Below are positions 60,508-64,000 of a stretch of 64,000 nt of DNA, one piece after another; the stretch's first letter is position 1; each line of letters opens with the position of its first letter. Made by a program: the position numbers and the translations under genes. Below the pieces are notes generated by a model that saw nothing but the letters and a program-made list of their open reading frames with translations, ran no database searches and had not been told where the DNA came from. This stretch comes from Chondrilla cf. caribensis (Eukaryota > Porifera > Demospongiae > Chondrillida > Chondrillidae): assembly GCA_964020155.1 (NCBI GenBank), contig OZ026557.1, forward strand, positions 3,432,501 through 3,496,500, given 5' to 3'.

Positions 60508-60814
60508 CCTCCACTATTCCTTACAGTATCCGTAGCTCAAGGATCACTGAAAATACTAGAATTGATTCCAATCTTCCCACCTCCAAACTCACTGTTACTA
60601 GCACTGTATCAAGGTATTTCACGGCTGTGCAGAGAGAAGAATCTAATTAGCACTTCAACTTGTAAATAGATATTTTATAGTGCATAGAGTGGGCTATCTT
60701 GGAGTACTTGAGTGAGTGTCTTTAAGCCTGACTATATTGGGCAATGGCAAGTGGAAAATTATGGCACCTCTTGACATATAGCAGGAATTATTGGCAGGAA
60801 TAATTTTGACTAAT

Positions 60815-61025
60815 ATTTGAACAAGTAATTCAAGTTCAGAAACTCGTAAGGCTGACGCCCTCCGCACTCAAATTACTTGGACGTCTTTCGTAGGTTCAGG
60901 AGAACCTTCGCTGAAGTTGTTACGTTCGGTGGAGCTTCAGCGCGTGAATTCCAGCCCAATTTCTAATTGTCGGCGTTCGAAATCGGCCATCTTTTTTCGC
61001 GCAATATAAAGTATAATAATTATAA
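60815..61025 (-). repeat. Dispersed repeat core, minus-strand copy
   Basis: Well kept copy with GCCGATTTCGAACGCCGACA on the minus strand and the ACTTGG/AAGTTC hairpin-like end. Confidence 0.75.
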
Positions 61026-61172
61026 ATTCCTTGTTGTGGTTACGCGTAGGAACACGTATTATATATATAATATCTATAATATTATAATAATATCGGACGA
61101 GCGTAACTTACCGGAAGTGGAAATGAAACACACACACACACACTAGTATTGTGATCATTGTCATAGTTCCCC

Positions 61173-61433
61173 TAAAATGCCATGACATGTATCAAGTTGG
61201 GACACTGACCTATGTGACATGTAACATGAGTTAAGTTAGGACATGTCGGCACTGATACGTACACACATACACAGAGCAAACGTACTAGGCAAACACATGT
61301 ACAGGTATTCATACATGTGTGCATAATTGTATCCGTGTATATACAAAACATAAATATGTACGTATGTGAATTCTCCATTAGGAGCTGGTGAATAAAACTA
61401 TCAATGGTGTGCATGTGAAACAATACAGCAACA
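61173..61433. repeat. Right arm of inverted repeat around receptor copy 3
   Basis: Inverse of 57808-58400 without the MITE and with a few small gaps. The arms enclose about 2.8 kb that includes receptor copy 3. Confidence 0.85.
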
Positions 61434-62018
61434 AATCTTTATTCATTACCATTTCAATACCAACACCAATAATGTCATTCACACACACAAAATAGAAATG
61501 GAGTTTATGATCAATGGCTGTTTACAATGAGATCATTTTTCCAAAATGAATTGGTCTCTTAACATCAGAGAAGAGTAATAATCGTGTACCAATTTGACAG
61601 AATGTAATATTATATTGGCAATTAGCTCTTCAAATCGCAGTACATACTTACGTATGCACATACTTCTGTAGTCTTTTTATTGGTAATTATACAGACTTGT
61701 ACCCAGGTGCATGGACAATTGATAGCTGGGTAGATAAAATGGCAAGGTGTGCTGATATATGTGGTACAGCACAGGTCACAGGACAAGTTTAATCAGTTAG
61801 TATTAATTGACTGAGATCCAGGCAAGAAATTAATAAACACTTCCGTCTTTGTGTGATATTTTGTATTGGGCTATGCATACATTCTCAGTATAAATTGACT
61901 GTGCCACAACTATAATGCAACTAATACTTGGAATCCCATTCTGTTTAAAATGATTTTAATAAGTCAGTCACTTAGGAATGAATTTACATCATAGCTCCAT
62001 ATCATTTCTTCACTGCAG
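61434..62018. other. No gene seen
   Basis: AT-rich sequence leading to the next splice acceptor (CACTGCAG at 62018). Confidence 0.5.
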
Positions 62019-63531
62019 GCTCTTCTTATGTACTTGGACTCGGTACTCTATAGCAAGTATTGGCCTCATCAGCAGCTCAGCAAGGTTAGGTATCGTACGC
62101 AACTTTGCTCACTTATAAATCTGTATGTACATGTACATAAACACATACATGTTATCACATGCAAACAGGCATTAATGTGCATAATACACCCACACACGTA
62201 TGCATGTACACACAAACGCGCACACACGCACACGCACACACACTACATGTAACAGTATGATCTTTGTGTACAGAAAACCTTGGAGACTATTTGGGAGACT
62301 TACGCTGAACACTTGCCTGGTTCCCTACCTCGTCTACTGATGTCGTCATGGACCAGAGAGTATGACTATTGTGAGTGTGCATTCCTCTCATGTGTATGTA
62401 CAATACTGAGGATACAATATTTATACATGTGTGTAGGTATGTATTTATTTATACATGTGTGTAAGTACATTTGTATGTACCCATGTATTGCAAGTGCCTG
62501 ATGTATGTGGAGTTTCTGTATAATATGCATATCTTGTGATCCATTTCACTGGTATATGTATGTGTATTACATGTGAACATGTACAGATGTTGGGTGTCAT
62601 GATTATAGTGATTTACTAATGTATGTATGGGATGCAAATGTGGGTGTGTATGTAGTATGTACACACACACACACACGCACGCATGTACGCACGCACGCAC
62701 ACACACACACATACACTTGTTCACACATATGTATTATTTTGATCATTGTCATATTTCCTTTCACTACCTCCTCCAGCTAAAGCCTTGGAATTACTTCATT
62801 CCATGTCATCCAAACTCAATCCAAACAGGTACATACATGTATACATACATATACCCGTAACACTACTTTACATGCAGTACTTATGTACGTGTATATGTAC
62901 GTACATACAGTCAGTGCATACGTATGAGATACATTACGGTAGACCTCTACTTAGCGGAACTTTAGCTATCCACCTTTTTTGAAATATTCCAGTTCCAAAA
63001 ATGGCTGTCTTTGTATACGGCTCATGCAGGCATGTGGACATTACATCATACAAACAGCCATATTTGATGTGACTAGTTGTGATATTCTGTAAGCTTATCA
63101 AACACAACCTTGATTGCATTTCTGCACATTATTGATATTTCATTGCAGTTAATATGTAGTTCGATTATAATTATTCCACTATTTTGCTTTAATGACCATG
63201 TCATGGTCCTATTGGGGCCAGATAAATGAGTGATCACTTGTACGTACAAATGTACCTATGACATAGGCATATGGGTACATTTGTGTACAGGTACTCTACC
63301 ATTCACATACATGCATTGTATGCACATATGCTAACATACGTACATACGTAGGCTCTGTCTGGGCATGTTCGGTATATCTGCATATGTACTGATTTAGGTG
63401 TGCTGTTGTTTCTCTGTATTTGTATTTTATTAGCATACTCAGTTCACATGATAAGCATGTGACTTCAGCCTACCTTCTTTGTCAACTGGGGAAAAGAGAA
63501 GACTCTTTGTTGAAACTTCGTGAAGTGCAGG

Positions 63532-63607
<76 letters not shown>

Positions 63608-64000
63608 ACGTATGTGTGTGTGTGTGTGTGTGGTGTGTGCAGTGTGTGTTAAGTCTATTCAAGTTGTTGAAAATGGTCTATAGCTAGTACAAGAAGTATT
63701 GCATGCTTCATTATCTTGAATCAACTGAGAGACCTCCAAAACTTCACCTCAATCCATCAGTGAATAATCTCCTCGAAGTTTGTGATTGGGATTGTGTATC
63801 CATAGTTATGGTGAATATGTTGCAATACGGTTAGTGTAGCAAGACTGTAGTTTAATCATACCTTTCAGTTTCCTTAAGCTACAAAACCATTTTTTCTGTC
63901 CCTACCGAACTGTACTGTACCCACATGTGACATATCATCCCCATATTGCTCCCTACAGCTCTTCCTTCACCAGTGGTGTCACAACTATTCCCATGTCCTG
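62019..64000 (+). CDS. HPS3: Exon chain, probable C-terminal part of HPS3
   Basis: Five exons join in frame: 62019-62084, 62274-62370, 62777-62828, 63434-63533 and 63959 to the window edge, phases 0, 1, 2, 0, giving about 119 residues. The helical sequence includes TIWETYAEHLPGSLPRLLMS, which aligns with the FWEAQLVACLPDVVLQEL region of human HPS3, then ALELLHSMSSKLN and TSAYLLCQLGKREDSLLKL, a TPR/clathrin-like helical pair. The starting phase (0) agrees with the end of the last clear HPS3 exon at 52134. About 100-200 residues expected in between were not found, so exons may be hidden in 52,135-62,018, or this may be a different trafficking gene. Confidence 0.55.
62640..62712. repeat. Short CA/CGCA repeat
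   Basis: CA and GCAC units inside an intron of the exon chain. A similar short run is at 62180-62242. Confidence 0.8.
63534..63642. repeat. (GT)n microsatellite at a donor site
   Basis: GT array that begins at the donor after CAGGAG (63533), the third case in this window of a donor running into a GT repeat. Confidence 0.93.

Overview
The window looks like nuclear DNA of an early-branching animal, most likely a sponge. This is inference. It rests on animal genes with short introns and GT/AG splice sites (HPS3, CYB5D1), a tandem set of single-exon receptors with seven membrane segments that lack the usual DRY motif, long CA/GT microsatellites, many minisatellites and miniature transposons, and an AT-rich background full of TACGTA and TGTACA palindromes. 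No bacterial operons, rRNA, tRNA or CRISPR array were seen.

Left part, 1-39,000. Simple repeats and minisatellites surround a cluster of cell-surface genes, all on the + strand. A mucin-like gene (5,564-7,463) comes first. Five paralogues follow at 15,741, 22,085, 25,013, 32,720 and 37,337. A typical member has a 49-base signal-peptide exon, a Pro-rich spacer exon, an exon for a ten-cysteine domain resembling the Frizzled/ROR cysteine-rich domain, sometimes a Thr/Ser/Pro mucin exon, and a final exon coding a short hydrophobic tail that ends at the stop codon, as in GPI-anchor signals. Copies differ in exon content and order. One copy (22,085) is broken by an 89-base deletion, and copy 25,013 carries a chimeric stalk exon placed before the cysteine-rich domain. 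The last exon is almost the same in all five. The DNA between copies holds duplicated blocks, a 17-base minisatellite family, MITEs and a LINE relic.

Middle part, 39,800-46,900. CYB5D1 (+) converges on a two-exon gene (-). That gene joins a lysozyme/transglycosylase-like domain to a very long charged tail rich in 8-residue Ser/Asp/Glu repeats. The tail gene and HPS3 start about 300 bases apart in opposite directions and probably share a promoter.

Right part, 46,904-64,000. HPS3, a BLOC-2 subunit for lysosome-related organelle biogenesis, runs on the + strand. Seven exons are clear up to 52,134. A second exon chain from 62,019 to the window edge probably continues it. Between them, on the - strand, lie three tandem single-exon GPCR genes about 3 kb apart. 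The middle one has a 2-base deletion. An inverted repeat flanks the third, and one arm carries a miniature transposon whose empty site survives in the other arm. An intron of HPS3 holds a hAT-like MITE nested inside another terminal-inverted-repeat element.

All gene models are read by eye from splice signals and reading frame. Exon positions are exact readings of the sequence, but they have not been tested against transcripts.
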